64,000 nt of DNA from Osmia lignaria lignaria (taxonomy: Eukaryota > Arthropoda > Insecta > Hymenoptera > Megachilidae). Below, one piece after another: positions 23,893 to 37,091 of this stretch (the first letter of the stretch is position 1; each line of letters starts with the position of its first letter). Under the pieces are notes generated by a model. That model saw only the letters and a list, made by a program, of their open reading frames with translations, did not search any database and was not told the origin of the DNA. Location: positions 5,610,001 to 5,674,000 of the forward strand of contig NW_027478165.1 in NCBI RefSeq assembly GCF_051020975.1, written 5' to 3'. Position numbers and translations under genes: made by a program.

Positions 23893-26800
23893 GACACCTT
23901 TTTTGTAGAGAATTAAGTTTCCTACTTTTTATGTTCTATGATATTTTTTGATCAGATGCGTAGTTCTCGAGATATATCAAGATATTTAAAAGTTCCGAAG
24001 CCGCACCAACATAATAGAGATACAGAAACACCGTGGCCCCTTTCTTTGAGATAACTCTGCACTATTGCGAGCTGGAAATGCCACTTCCAGCTTAGCTGTG
24101 CAGAAGAAGAACAACAAGAAGAAGAAATATCTCGCAATATGTCCGTCAGGCCCCTTCCCTTGAGATATATCTGCAAATATCTCGGAAAGGAAGCGAGCTA
24201 TGGCAAAATGTTAAGAGACCTTTTTTGTAGAGAATTATGTTTCCTACAATTTATGTTCTATGATATTTTTTGATCAGAAGCGTAGTTTTCGAGATACATC
24301 GAGATATTTAAAAGTTCCGAAGCCGCACCAACATAATAGAGATACAGAAACACCGTGGCCACTTTCTTTGAGATAACTCTGCACTAGTGCGAGCCGCAAA
24401 TGCCACTTCCAGCTTAGGTGTGCAGAAGAAGAACAACAAGAAGAAGAAATACCTCGAAATATGTCCGTCAGGCCCCTTCCCTTGAGATAAATCTGCAAAT
24501 ATCTCGGAAACGAAGCGAGCTATGGCAAAATGTTAAGAGACCTTTTTTGTAGAGAATTAAGTTTCCTACTTTTTACGTTCTATGATATTTTTTGATCAGA
24601 TGCGTAGTTCTCGAGATATATCAAGATATTTAAAAGTTCCGAAGCCGCACCAACATAATAGAGATACAGAAACACCGTGGCCCCTTTCTTTGAGATAACT
24701 CTGCACTATTGCGAGCTGCAAATGCCACTTCCAGCTTAGCTGTGCAGAGGAAGAACAACAAGAAGAAGAAATATCTCGAAATATGTCCGTCAGGCCAGTT
24801 CCTTTGAGCTGAATCTGCAAATATCTCGGAAACGAAGCGAGCTGTGGCAAAATGTTAAGAGACGTTTTTTGTAGAGAATTATGTTTCCTACAATTTATGT
24901 TCTATGATATTTTTTGATCAGAAGCGTAGTTTTCGAGATATATCGAGATATTTAAAAGTTCCGAAGCCGCACCAACATAATAGGGATACAGAAACACCGT
25001 GGCCCCTTTCTCTGAGATAACTCTGCACTAGTGCGAGCCGCAAATGCCACTTCCAGCTTAGCTGTGCAGAAGAAGAACAACAAGAAGAAGAAATATCTCG
25101 AAATATGTCCGTCAGGCCCCTTCCCTTGAGATAAATCTGCAAATATCTCGGAAACGAAGCCAGCTATGGCAAAATGTTAAGAGACCTTTTTTGTAGAGAA
25201 TTAAGTTTCCTACTTTTTGTGTTCTATGATATTTTTTGATCAGATGCGTAGTTCTCGAGATATATCAAGATATTTAAAAGTTCCGAAGCCGCACCAACAT
25301 AATAGAGATACAGAAACACCGTGGCCCCTTTCTTTGAGATAACTCTGCACTATTGCGAGCTGTAAATGCCACTTCCAGCTTAGCTGTGCAGAAGAAGAAC
25401 AACAAGAAGAAGAAATATCTCGAAATATGTCCGTCAGGCCCCTTCCCTTGAGATATATCTGCAAATATCTCGGAAACGAAGCGAGCTATGGCAAAATGTT
25501 AAGAGACCTTTTTTGTAGAGAATTATGTTTCCTACAATTTATGTTTTATGATATTTTTTGATCAGAAGCGTAGTTTTCGAGATACATCGAGATATTTAAA
25601 AGTTCCGAAGCCGCACCAACATAATAGAGATACAGAAACACCGTGGCCCCTTTCCTTGAGATAACTCTGCACTAGTGCGAGCCGCAAATGCCACTTCCAG
25701 CTTAGCTGTGCAGAAGAAGAACAACAAGAAGAAGAAATATCTCGAAATATGTCCGTCAGGCCCCTTCCCTTGAGATATATCTGCAAATATCTCGGAAACG
25801 AAGCGAGCTATGGCAAAATGTTAAGAGACCTTTTTTGTAGAGAATTCTGTTTCCTACAATTTATGTTCTATGATATTTTTTGATCAGAAGCGTAGTTTTC
25901 GAGATATATCGAGATATTTAAAAGTTCCGAAGCCGCACCAACATAATAGAGGTACAGAAACACCGTGGCCCCTTTCTTTGAGATAACTCTGCACTAGTGC
26001 GAGCCGCAAATGCCACTTCCAGCTTAGCTGTGCAGAAGAAGAACAACAAGAAGAAGAAATATCTCGAAATGTGTCCGTCAGGCCCCTTCCCTTGAGATAA
26101 ATCTGCAAATATCTCGGAAACGAAGCGAGCTATGGCAAAATGTTAAGAGACCTTTTTTGTAGAGAATTAAGTTTCCTACTTTTTATGTTCTATGATATTT
26201 TTTGATCAGATGCGTAGTTCTCGAGATATATCAAGATATTTAGAAGTTCCGAAGCCGCACCAACATAATAGAGATACAGAAACACCGTGGCCCCTTTCTT
26301 TGAGATAACTCTGCACTATTGCGAGCTGTAAATCCCACTTCCAGCTTAGCTGTGCAGAAGAAGAACAACAAGAAGAAGAAATATCTCGAAATATGTCCGT
26401 CAGGCCCCTTCCCTTCAGATATATCTGCAAATATCTCGGAAACGAAGCGAGCTATGGCAAAATGTTAAGAGACCTTTTTTGTAGAGAATTCTGTTTCCTA
26501 CAATTTATGTTCTATGATATTTTTTGATCAGAAGCGTAGTTTTCGAGATACATCGAGATATTTAAAAGTTCCGAAGCCGCACCAACATAATAGAGATACA
26601 GAAACACCGTGGCCCCTTTCTTTGAGATAACTCTGCACTAGTGCGAGCCGCAAATGCCACTTCCAGCTTAGCTGTGCAGAAGAAGAACAACAAGAAGAAG
26701 AAATATCTCGAAATATGTCCGTCAGGCCCCTTCCCTTGAGATATATCTGCAAATATCTCGGAAACGAAGCGAGCTATGGCAAAATGTTAAGAGACCTTTT

Positions 26801-27386
26801 TTGTAGAGAATTATGTTTCCTACAATTTATGTTGTATGATATTTTTTGATCAGAAGCGTAGTTTTCGAGATACATCGAGATATTTAAAAGTTCCGAAGCC
26901 GCACCAACATAATAGAGATACAGAAACACCGTGGCCCCTTTCTTTGAGATAACTCTGCACTAGTGCGAGCCGCAAATGCCACTTCCAGCTTAGCTGTGCA
27001 GAAGAAGAACAACAAGAAGAAGAAATATCTCGAAATATGTCCGTCAGGCCCCTTCCCTTGAGATAAATCTGCAAATATCTCGGAAACGAAGCGAGCTATG
27101 GCAAAATGTTAAGAGACCTTTTTTGTAGAGAATTAAGTTTCCTACTTTTTATGTTCTATGATATTTTTTGATCAGATGCGTAGTTCTCGAGATATATCAA
27201 GATATTTAAAAGTTCCGAAGCCGCACCAACATAATAGAGATACAGAAACACCCTGGCCCCTTTCTTTGAGATAACTCTGCACTATTGCGAGCTGCAAATG
27301 CCACTTCCAGCTTAGCTGTGCAGAAGAAGAACAACAAGAAGAAGAAATATCTCGAAATATGTCCGTCAGGCCCCTTCCCTTGAGAT
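23893..27386 (+). repeat. Non-HOR segment of copy B: alternating subtypes
   Basis: Counterpart of 10337-13830. It carries the same private variants in the same monomers, which is the strongest evidence that the two giant copies share a recent origin. The last monomer (27113 onwards) differs from its partner in having CATAATAG instead of CATAGTAG and a GATGAATC tail. Confidence 0.88.
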
Positions 27387-28722
27387 GAATCTGCAAATAT
27401 CTCGGAAACGAAGCGAGCTATGGCAAAATGTTAAGAGACGTTTTTTGTAGAGAATTCTGTTTCCTACAATTTATGTTCTATGATATTTTTTGATCAGATG
27501 CGTAGTTCTCGAGATATATCAAGATATTTAAAAGTTCCGAAGCCGCACCAACATAATAGAGATACAGAAACACCGTGGCCCCTTTCTTTGAGATAACTCT
27601 GCACTATTGCGAGCTGCAAATGCCACTTCCAGCTTAGCTGTGCAGAAGAAGAACAACAAGAAGAAGAAATATCTCGAAATATGTCCGTCAGGCCCCTTCC
27701 CTTGAGATATATCTGCAAATATCTCGGAAACGAAGCGAGCTATGGCAAAATGTTAAGAGACCTTTTTTGTAGAGAATTATGTTTCCTACAATTTATGTTC
27801 TATGATATTTTTTGATCAGAAGCGTAGTTTTCGAGATATATCGAGATATTTAAAAGTTCCGAAGCCGCACCAACATAATAGAGATACAGAAACACCGTGG
27901 CCCCTTTCTTTGAGATAACTCTGCACTAGTGCGAGCTGCAAATGCCACTTCCAGCTTAGCTGAGCAGAAGAAGAACAACAAGAAGAAGAAGTATCTCGAA
28001 ATATGTCCGTCAGGCCCGTTCCTTTGAGCTGAATCTGCAAATATCTCGGAAACGAAGCGAGCTATGGCAAAATCTTAAGAGACGTTTTTTGTAGAGAATT
28101 ATGTTTCCTACTTTTTATGTTCTATGATATTTTTTGATCAGATGCGTAGTTCTCGAGATATATCAAGATATTTAAAAGTTCCGAAGCCGCACCAACATAA
28201 TAGAGATACAGAAACACCGTGGCCCCTTTCTTTGAGATAACTCTGCACTATTGCGAGCTGCAAATGCCACTTCCAGCTTAGCTGTGCAGAGGAAGAACAA
28301 CAAGAAGAAGAAATATCTCGAAATATGTCCGTCAGGCCAGTTCCTTTGAGCTGAATCTGCAAATATCTCGGAAACGAAGCGAGCTATGGCAAAATGTTAA
28401 GAGACGTTTTTTGTAGAGAATTATGTTTCCTACAATTTATGTTCTATGATATTTTTTGATCAGAAGCGTAGTTTTGGAGATATATCGAGATATTTAAAAG
28501 TTCCGAAGACGCACCAACATAATAGAGATACAGAAACACCGTGGCCCCTTTCTTTGAGATAACTGTGCACTAGTGCGAGCCGCAAATGCCACTTCCAGCT
28601 TAGCTGTGCAGAAGAAGAACAACAAGAAGAAGAAATATCTCGAAATATGTCCGTCAGGCCCCTTCCCTTGAGATAAATCTGCAAATATCTCGGAAACGAA
28701 GCGAGCTATGGCAAAATGTTAA
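27387..28722 (+). repeat. Transition monomers after the giant duplication
   Basis: From 27387 the sequence no longer follows the order of copy A. Monomers combine heads and tails of different subtypes. A subtype-1 head with a CCCGTTCCTTTGAGCTG tail and GAAGTATCTCG occurs at 27757-28078. A subtype-2 head with a CCAGTTCCTTTGAGCTG tail is at 28079-28400. A GAAGACGCACC / ACTGTGCACTAG type is at 28401-28722. These three types recur many times farther right, so this is where the right-hand repertoire begins. Confidence 0.8.
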
Positions 28723-29042
28723 GAGACCTTTTTTGTAGATAATTAAGTTTCCTACTTTTTATGTTCTATGATATTTTTCGATCAGAGGCGTAGTTCTCGA
28801 GATATATCAAGATATTTAAAAGTTCCGAAGCCGCACCAACATAATAGAGATACAGAAACACCGTGGCCCCTTTCTTTGGGATAACTCTGCACTATTGCGA
28901 GCTGCAAATGCCACCCAGCTTAGCTGTGCAGAAGAAGAACAACAAGAAGAAGAAATATCTCGAAATATGTCCGTCAGACCCCTTCCCTTGAGATGAATCT
29001 GCAAATATCTCGGAAACGAAGCGAGCTATGGCAAAATGTTGA
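28723..29042 (+). repeat. 320-bp monomer (2-base deletion)
   Basis: CCACCCAGCT at about 28911-28920 replaces CCACTTCCAGCT, removing two bases. It also carries GTAGATAATT and TTTTTCGATCAGAGG, which I did not see elsewhere together. It is the only 320-bp unit in the window and is a convenient anchor for read placement. Confidence 0.92.
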
Positions 29043-30330
29043 GAGACCTTTTTTGTAGAGAATTAAGTTTCCTACTTTTTATGTTCTATGATATTTTTTG
29101 ATCAGATGCGTAGTTCTCGAGATATATCAAGATATTTAAAAGTTCCGAAGCCGCACCAACATAATAGAGATACAGAAACACCGTGGCCCCTTTCTTTGAG
29201 ATAACTCTGCACTATTGCGAGCTGCAAATGCCACTTCCAGCTTAGCTGTGCAGAGGAAGAACAACAAGAAGAAGAAATATCTCGAAATATGTCCGTCAGG
29301 CCAGTTCCTTCGAGCTGAATCTGCAAATATCTCGGAAACGAAGCGAGCTATGGCAAAATGTTAAGAGACGTTTTTTGTAGAGAATTATGTTTCCTACAAT
29401 TTATGTTCTATGATATTTTTTGATCAGAAGCGTAGTTTTCGAGATATATCGAGATATTTAAAAGTTCCGAAGCCGCACCAACATAATAGGGATACAGAAA
29501 CACCGTGGCCCCTTTCTTTGAGATAACTCTGCATTAGTGCGAGCCGCAAATGCCACTTCCAGCTTAGCTGTGCAGAAGAAGAACAACAAGAAGAAGAAAT
29601 ATCTCGAAATATGTCCGTCAGGCCCCTTCCCTTGAGATAAATCTGCAAATATCTCGGAAACGAAGCGAGCTATGGCAAAATGTTAAGAGACCTTTTTTGT
29701 AGAGAATTAAGTTTCCTACTTTTTATGTTCTATGATATTTTTTGATCAGATGCGTAGTTCTCGAGATATATCAAGATATTTAAAAGTTCCGAAGCCGCAC
29801 CAACATAATAGAGATACAGAAACACCGTGGCCCCTTTCTTTGAGATAACTCTGCACTATTGCGAGCTGCAAATGCCACTTCCAGCTTAGCTGTGCAGAGG
29901 AAGAACAACAAGAAGAAGAAATATCTCGAAATATGTCCGTCAGGCCAGTTCCTTTGAGCTGAATCTGCAAATATCTCGGAAACGAAGCGAGCTATGGCAA
30001 AATGTTAAGAGACGTTTTTTGTAGAGAATTATGTTTCCTACAATTTATGTTGTATGATATTTTTTGATCAGAAGCGTAGTTTTCGAGATATATCGAGATA
30101 TTTAAAAGTTCTGAAGCCGCACCAACATAATAGGGATACAGAAACACCGTGGCCCCTTTCTTTGAGATAACTCTGCACTAGTGCGAGCCGCAAATGCCAC
30201 TTCCAGCTTAGCTGTGCAGAAGAAGAACAACAAGAAGAAGAAATATCTCGAAATATGTCCGTCAGGCCTCTTCCCTTGAGATAAATCTGCAAATATCTCG
30301 GAAACGAAGCGAGCTATGGCAAAATGTTAA
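29043..30330 (+). repeat. 644-bp dimers, two tandem copies
   Basis: Units 29043-29686 and 29687-30330 each contain a subtype-2 head with a GAGGAAGAAC tract and a CCAGTT tail, then a subtype-1 monomer with TAGGGATAC. They are close but not identical: CCTTCGAGCTG versus CCTTTGAGCTG, GCATTAGTGC versus GCACTAGTGC, and AGTTCTGAAGCC in the second. The pair at 28079-28722 and the one at 10981-11624 are related dimers. Confidence 0.82.
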
Positions 30331-30652
30331 GAGACCTTTTTTGTAGAGAATTATGTTTCCTACTTTTTATGTTCGATGATATTTTTTGATCAGATGCGTA
30401 GTTCTCGAGATACATCAAGATATTTAAAAGTTCCGAAGTTGCACCAACATAATAGAGGTACAGAAACACCGTGGCCTCTTTCTTTGAGATAACTCTGCAC
30501 TATTGCGAGCTGCAAATGCCACTTCGAGCTTAGCTGTGCAGAAGAAGAACAACAAGAAGAAGAAATATCTCGAAATATGTCCGTCAGACCCCTTCCCTTG
30601 AGATGAATCTGCAAATATCTCGGAAACGAAGCGAGCTATGGCAAAATGTTAA
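30331..30652 (+). repeat. TTCGAGCTTAG subfamily monomer (founder-like copy)
   Basis: Defined by GAAGTTGCACC or GAAGCTGCACC, TAGAGGTACAG, GTGGCCTCTTTC and CACTTCGAGC in place of CACTTCCAGC. The full set recurs near 37.7-38.0, 40.6-40.9, 46.4-46.7, 47.7-48.0 and 48.7-49.0 kb. It is never found left of 27.4 kb. This copy has TTGCACC where the others have CTGCACC. Confidence 0.82.
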
Positions 30653-33228
30653 GAGACCTTTTTTGTAGAGAATTAAGTTTCCTACTTTTTATGTTCTATG
30701 ATATTTTTTGATCAGATGCGTAGTTCTCGAGATATATCAAGATATTTAAAAGTTCCGAAGCCGCACCAACATAATAGAGATACAGAAACACCGTGGCCCC
30801 TTTCTTTGAGATAACTCTGCACTATTGCGAGCTGGAAATGCCACTTCCAGTTTAGCTGTGCAGAAGAAGAACAACAAGAAGAAGAAATATCTCGAAATAT
30901 GTCCGTCAGGCCCCTTCCCTTGAGATAAATATGCAAATATCTCGGAAACGAAGCGAGCTATGGCAAAATGTTAAGAGACCTTTTTTGTAGAGAATTAAGT
31001 TTCCTACTTTTTATGTTCTATGATATTTTTTGATCAGATGCGTAGTTCTCGAGATATATCAAGATATTTAAAAGTTCCGAAGCCGCACCAACATAATAGG
31101 GATACAGAAACACCGTGGCCCCTTTCTTTGAGATAACTCTGCACTAGTGCGAGCCGCAAATGCCACTTCCAGCTTAGCTGTGCAGAAGAAGAACAACAAG
31201 AAGAAGAAATATCTCGAAATATGTCCGTCAGGCCACTTCCCTTGAGATAAATCTGCAAATATCTCGGAAACGAAGCGAGCTATGGCAAAATGTTAAGAGA
31301 CGTTATTTGTAGAGAATTATATTTCCTACAATTTATGTTCTATGATATTTTTTGATCAGAAGCGTAGTTCTCGAGATAGATCAAGATACTTAAAAGTTCC
31401 GAAGCCGCACCAACATAATAGAGATACAGAAACACCGTCGCCCCTTTCTTTGAGATAACTCTGCACTATTGCGAGCTGCAAATGCCACTTCCAGCTTAGC
31501 TGCGCAGAGGAAGAACAACAAGAAGAAGAAATATCTCGAAATATGTCCGTCAGGCCACTTCCTTTGAGCTGTATCTGCAAATATCTCGGAAACAAAGCGA
31601 GCTATGGCAAAATGTTAAGAGACGTTTTTTGTAGAGAATTATGTTTCCTACAATTTATGTTCTATGATATTTTTTGATCAGAAGCGTAGTTTTCGAGATA
31701 TATCGAGATATTTAAAAGTTCCGAAGACGCACCAACATAATAGAGATACAGAAACACCGTGGCCCCTTTCTTTGAGATAACTGTGCACTAGTGCGAGCCG
31801 CAAATGCCACTTCCAGCTTAGCTGTGCAGAAGAAGAACAACAAGAAGAAGAAATATCTCGAAATATGTCCGTCAGGCCCCTTCCCTTGAGATATATCTGC
31901 AAATTTCTCGGAAACGAAGCGAGCTATGGCAAAATGTTAAGAGACCGTTTTTGTAGAGAATTAAGTTTCCTACTTTTTATGTTCTATGATATTTTCTGAT
32001 CAGAAGCGTAGTTTTCGAGATATATCGAGATATTTAAAAGTTCCGAAGCCGCACCAACATAATAAAGATACAGAAACACCGTGGCCCCTTTCTTTGAGAT
32101 AACTCTGCACTAGTGCGAGCCGCAAATGCCACTTCCAGCTTAGCTGTGCAGAAGAAGAACAACAAGAAGAAGAAATATCTCGAAATATGTCCGTCAGGCC
32201 CCTTCCCTTGAGATAAATATGCAAATATCTCGGAAACGAAGCGAGCTATGGCAAAATGTTAAGAGACCTTTTTTGTAGAGAATTAAGTTTCCTACTTTTT
32301 ATGTTCTATGATATTTTTTGATCAGATGCGTAGTTCTCGAGATATATCAAGATATTTAAAAGTTCCGAAGCCGCACCAACATAATAGGGATACAGAAACA
32401 CCGTGGCCCCTTTCTTTGAGATAACTCTGCACTAGTGCGAGCCGCAAATGCCACTTCCAGCTTAGCTGTGCAGAAGAAGAACAACAAGAAGAAGAAATAT
32501 CTCGAAATATGTCCGTCAGGCCAGTTCCTTTGAGCTGAATCTGCAAATATCTCGGAAACGAAGCGAGCTATGGCAAAATGTTAAGAGACGTTTTTTGTAG
32601 AGAATTATGTTTCCTACAATTTATGTTCTATGATATTTTTTGATCAGAAGCGTAGTTTTCGAGATATATCGAGATATTTAAAAGTTCCGAAGACGCACCA
32701 ACATAATAGAGATACAGAAACACCGTGGCCCCTTTCTTTGAGATAACTGTGCACCAGTGCGAGCCGCAAATGCCACTTCCAGCTTAGCTGTGCAGAAGAA
32801 GAACAACAAGAAGAAGAAACATCTCGAAATATGTCCGTCAGGCCCCTTCCCTTGAGATATATCTGCAAATATCTCGGAAACGAAGCGAGCTATGGCAAAA
32901 TGTTAAGAGACCGTTTTTGTAGAGAATTATGTTTCCTACTTTTTATGTTCTATGATATTTTTTGATCAGACGCGTAGTTCTCGAGATATATCAAGATATT
33001 TAAAAGTTCCGAAGCCGCACCAACATAATAGAGATACAGAAACACCGTGGCCCCTTTCTTTGAGATAACTCTGCACTATTGCGAGCTGCAAATGCCACTT
33101 CGAGCTTAGCTGTGCAGAAGAAGAACAACAAGAAGAAGAAATATCTCGAAATATGTCCGTCAGGCCCCTTCCCTTGAGATAAATCTGCAAATATCTCGGA
33201 AACGAAGAGAGCTATGGCAAAATGTTAA

Positions 33229-33550
33229 GAGACCTTTTTTGTAGAGAATTAAGTTTCCTACTTTTCATGTTCTATGATATTTTTTGATCAGATGCGTAGT
33301 TCTCGAGATATATCAAGATATTTAAAAGTTCCGAAGCCGCACCAACATAATAGAGATACAGAAACACCGTGGCCCCTTTCTTTGAGATAACTCTGCACTA
33401 TTGCGAGCTGTAAATGCCACTTCCAGCTTAGCTGTGCAGAAGAAGAACAACAAGAAGAAGAAATATCTCGAAATATGTCCGTCAGGCCCCTTCCCTTGAG
33501 ATATATCTGCAAATATCTCGGAAACGAAGCGAGCTATGGCAAAATGTTAA
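33229..33550 (+). repeat. Monomer with TTTTCATG head (right-hand subtype 3)
   Basis: Preceded by ACGAAGAGAGC, it has CTACTTTTCATGTTC and GCTGTAAATGCC. This combination marks a frequent right-hand type, seen again near 34.5, 35.2, 40.95, 44.8, 50.3, 52.25, 52.9 and 54.5 kb. It often follows a monomer ending in ACGAAGAGAGC, giving a loose 644-bp dimer in the 33-36 kb region. Confidence 0.75.
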
Positions 33551-33871
33551 GAGACGTTTTTGTAGAGAATTATGTTTCCTACAATTTATGTTCTATGATA
33601 TTTTTTGATCAGAAGCGTAGTTTTCGAGATATATCGAGATATTTAAAAGTTCCGAAGCCGCACCAACATAATAGAGATACAGAAACACCGTGGCCCCTTT
33701 CTTTGAGATAACTCTGCACTAGTGCGAGCCGCAAATGCCACTTCCAGCTTAGCTGTGCAGAAGAAGAACACCAAGAAGAAGAAATATCTCGAAATATGTC
33801 CGTCAGGCCCCTTCCCTTGAAATAAATATGCAAATATCTCGGAAACGAAGCGAGCTATGGCAAAATGTTGA
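33551..33871 (+). repeat. 321-bp monomer (1-base deletion)
   Basis: The T-run after GAGACG is one base shorter than in its relatives, giving 321 bp. The unit also has GAACACCAAGAAG in its tract and TTGAAATAAATATGC in its tail. Those two markers recur together at about 41921-42242, 45785-46106 and 47073-47394. Confidence 0.92.
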
Positions 33872-36800
33872 GAGACCTTTTTTGTAGAGAATTAAGTTTC
33901 CTACTTTTTATGTTCTATGATATTTTTTGATCAGATGCGTAGTTCTCGAGATATATCAAGATATTTAAAAGTTCCGAAGCCGCACCAACATAATAGAGAT
34001 ACAGAAACACCGTGGCCCCTTTCTTTGAGATAACTGTGCACTAGTGCGAGCCGCAAATGCCACTTCCAGCTTAGCTGTGCAGAAGAAGAACAACAAGAAG
34101 AAGAAATATCTCGAAATATGTCCGTCAGGCCAGTTCCTTTGCGCTGAATCTGCAAATATCTCGGAAACGAAGCGAGCTATGGCAAACTGTTAAGAGACGT
34201 TTTTTGTAGAGAATTATGTTTCCTACAATTTATCTTCTATGATATTTTTTGATCAGATGCGTAGTTCTCGAGATATATCAAGATATTTAAAAGTTCCGAA
34301 GCCGCACCAACATAATAGAGATACAGAAACACCGTGGCCCCTCTCTTTGAGATAACTCTGCACTATTGCGAGCTGCAAATGCCACTTCCAGCTTAGCTGT
34401 GCAGAAGAAGAACAACAAGAAGAAGAAATATCTCGAAATATGTCCGTCAGGCCCCTTCCCTTGAGATAAATCTGCAAATATCTCGGAAACGAAGAGAGCT
34501 ATGGCAAAATGTTAAGAGACCTTTTTTGTAGAGAATTAAGTTTCCTACTTTTCATGTTCTATGATATTTTTTGATCAGATGCGTAGTTCTCGAGATATAT
34601 CAAGATATTTAAAAGTTCCGAAGCCGCACCAACATAATAGAGATACAGAAACACCGTGGCCCCTTTCTTTGAGATAACTCTGCACTATTGCGAGCTGTAA
34701 ATGCCACTTCCAGCTTAGCTGTGCAGAAGAAGAACAACAAGAAGAAGAAATATCTCGAAATATGTCCGTCAGGCCCCTTCCCTTGAGATAAATATGCAAA
34801 TATCTCGGAAACGAAGCGAGCTATGGCAAAATGTTAAGAAACCTTTTTTGTAGAGAATTAAGTTTCCTACTTTTTATGTTCTATGATATTTTTTGATCAG
34901 ATGCGTAGTTCTCGAGATATATCAAGATATTTAAAAGTTCCGAAGCCGCACCATCATAATAGAGATACAGAAACACCGTGGCCCCTTTCTTTGAGATAAC
35001 TCTGCACTATTGCGAGCTGCAAATGCCACTTCCAGCTTAGCTGTGCAGAAGAAGAACAACAAGAAGAAGAAATATCTCGAAATATGTCCGTCAGGCCCCT
35101 TCCCTTGAGATAAATCTGCAAATATCTCGGAAACGAAGAGAGCTATGGCAAAATGTTAAGAGACCTTCTTTGTAGAGAATTAAGTTTCCTACTTTTCATG
35201 TTCTATGATATTTTTTGATCAGATGCGTAGTTCTCGAGATATATCAAGATATTTAAAAGTTCCGAAGCCGCACCAACATAATAGAGATACAGACACACCG
35301 TGGCCCCTTTCTTTGAGATAACTCTGCACTATTGCGAGCTGTAAATGCCACTTCCAGCTTAGCTGTGCAGAAGAAGAACAACAAGAAGAAGAAATATCTC
35401 GAAATATGTCCGTCAGGCCCCTTCCCTTGAGATAAATATGCAAATATCTCGGAAACGAAGCGAGCTATGGCAAAATGTTAAGAGACCTTTTTTGTAGAGA
35501 ATTAAGTTTCCTACTTTTTATGTTCTATGATATTTTTTGATCAGATGCGTAGTTCTCGAGATATATCAAGATATTTAAAAGTTCCGAAGCCGCACCAACA
35601 TAATAGAGATACAGAAACACCGTGGCCCCTTTCTTTGAGATAACTCTGCACTATTGCGAGCTGCAAATGCCACTTCCAGCTTAGCTGTGCAGAAGAAGAA
35701 CAACAAGAAGATGAAATATCTCGAAATATGTCCGTCAGGCCCCTTCCCTTGAGATATATCTGCAAATATCTCGGAAACGAAGAGAGCTATGGCAAAATGT
35801 TAAGAGACCTTTTTTGTAGAGAATTATGTTTCCTACAATTTAGGTTCTATGATATTTTTTGATCAGAAGCGTAGTTTTCGAGATATATCGAGATATTTAA
35901 AAGTTCCGAAGCCGCACCAACATAATAGAGATACAGAAACACCGTGGCCCCTTTCTTTGAGATAACTGTGCACCAGTGCGAGCCGCAAATGCCACTTCTA
36001 GCTTAGCTGTGCAGAAGAAGAACAACAACAAAAAGAAATATCTCGAAATATGTCCGTCAGGCCCCTTCCCTTGAAATATATCTGCAAATATCTCGGAAAC
36101 GAAGCGAGCTATGGCAAAATGTTAAGAGACCGTTTTTGTAGAGAATTATGTTTCCTACTTTTTATGTTCTATGATATTTTTTGATCAGACGCGTAGTTCT
36201 CGAGATATATCAAGATATTTAAAAGTTCCGAAGCCGCACCAACATAATAGAGATACAGAAACACCGTGGCCCCTGTCTTTGAGATAACTCTGCACTATTG
36301 CGAGCTGCAAATGCCACTTCCAGCTTAGCTGTGCAGAAGAAGAACAACAAGAAGAAGAAGTATCTCGAAATATGTCCGTCAGGCCCCTTCCCTTGAGATA
36401 AATCTGCAAATATCTCGGAAACGAAGAGAGCTATGGCAAAATGTTAAGAGACCTTCTTTGTAGCGAATTAAGTTTCCTACTTTTCATGTTCTATGATATT
36501 TTTTGATCAGATGCGTAGTTCTCGAGATATATCAAGATATTTAAAAGTTCCGAAGCCGCACCAACATAATAGAGATACAGAAACACCGTGGCCCCTTTCT
36601 TTGAGATAACTCTGCACTATTGCGAGCTGCAAATGCCACTTCCAGCTTAGCTGTGCAGAAGAAGAACAACAAGAAGAAGAAATATCTCGAAATATGTCCG
36701 TGAGGCCCCTTCATTTGAGATATATCTGCAAATATCTCGGAAACGAAGCGAGCTATGGCAAAATGTTAAGAGACCTTTTTTGTAGAGAATTATGTTTCCT

Positions 36801-37091
36801 ACAATTTATGTTCTATGATATTTTTTGATCAGAAGCGTAGTTCTCGAGATATATCAAGATATTTAAAAGTTCCGAAGCCGCACCAACATAATAGAGATAC
36901 AGAAACACCGTGGCCCCTCTCTTTGAGATAACTCTGCACTATTGCGAGCTGCAAATGCCACTTCCAGCTTAGCTGTGCAGAAGAAGAACAACAAGAAGAA
37001 GAAATATCTCGAAATATGTCCGTCAGGCCCCTTCCCTTGAGATAAATCTGCAAATATCTCGGAAACGAAGCGAGCTATGGCAAAATGTTTA
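33872..37091 (+). repeat. Mosaic block with decayed monomers
   Basis: Ten monomers without strict order. Several carry private damage: CACCATCATAATAG (34838 unit), CACTTCTAGC with a CAACAACAAAAAGAAAT tract (35804 unit), CTTCATTTGAG (36448 unit) and GTAGCGAATT. The segment from about 34.13 to 34.48 kb (CAAACTGTTAAGAGACG, TTTATCTTCTATG, CCCCTCTCTTTGAG) recurs near 37.36-37.70 kb at an offset of 3219 bases. That is ten monomers minus one base. Confidence 0.75.

Larger units (their letters stand above)
13875..27386 (+). repeat. Giant tandem duplication, copy B (42 monomers)
   Basis: Second copy of the block at 641-13830, directly downstream in the same orientation. It keeps the monomer at 18065-18386 that copy A lacks, so it is 13,512 bp long. 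Its right end is set by the first mismatches against copy A: 27387-27388 is GA where copy A has AT at 13831-13832. Beyond this the two sequences no longer track each other. So few differences over 13 kb, in a satellite whose neighbouring monomers differ by several percent, imply a recent event. Confidence 0.93.
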
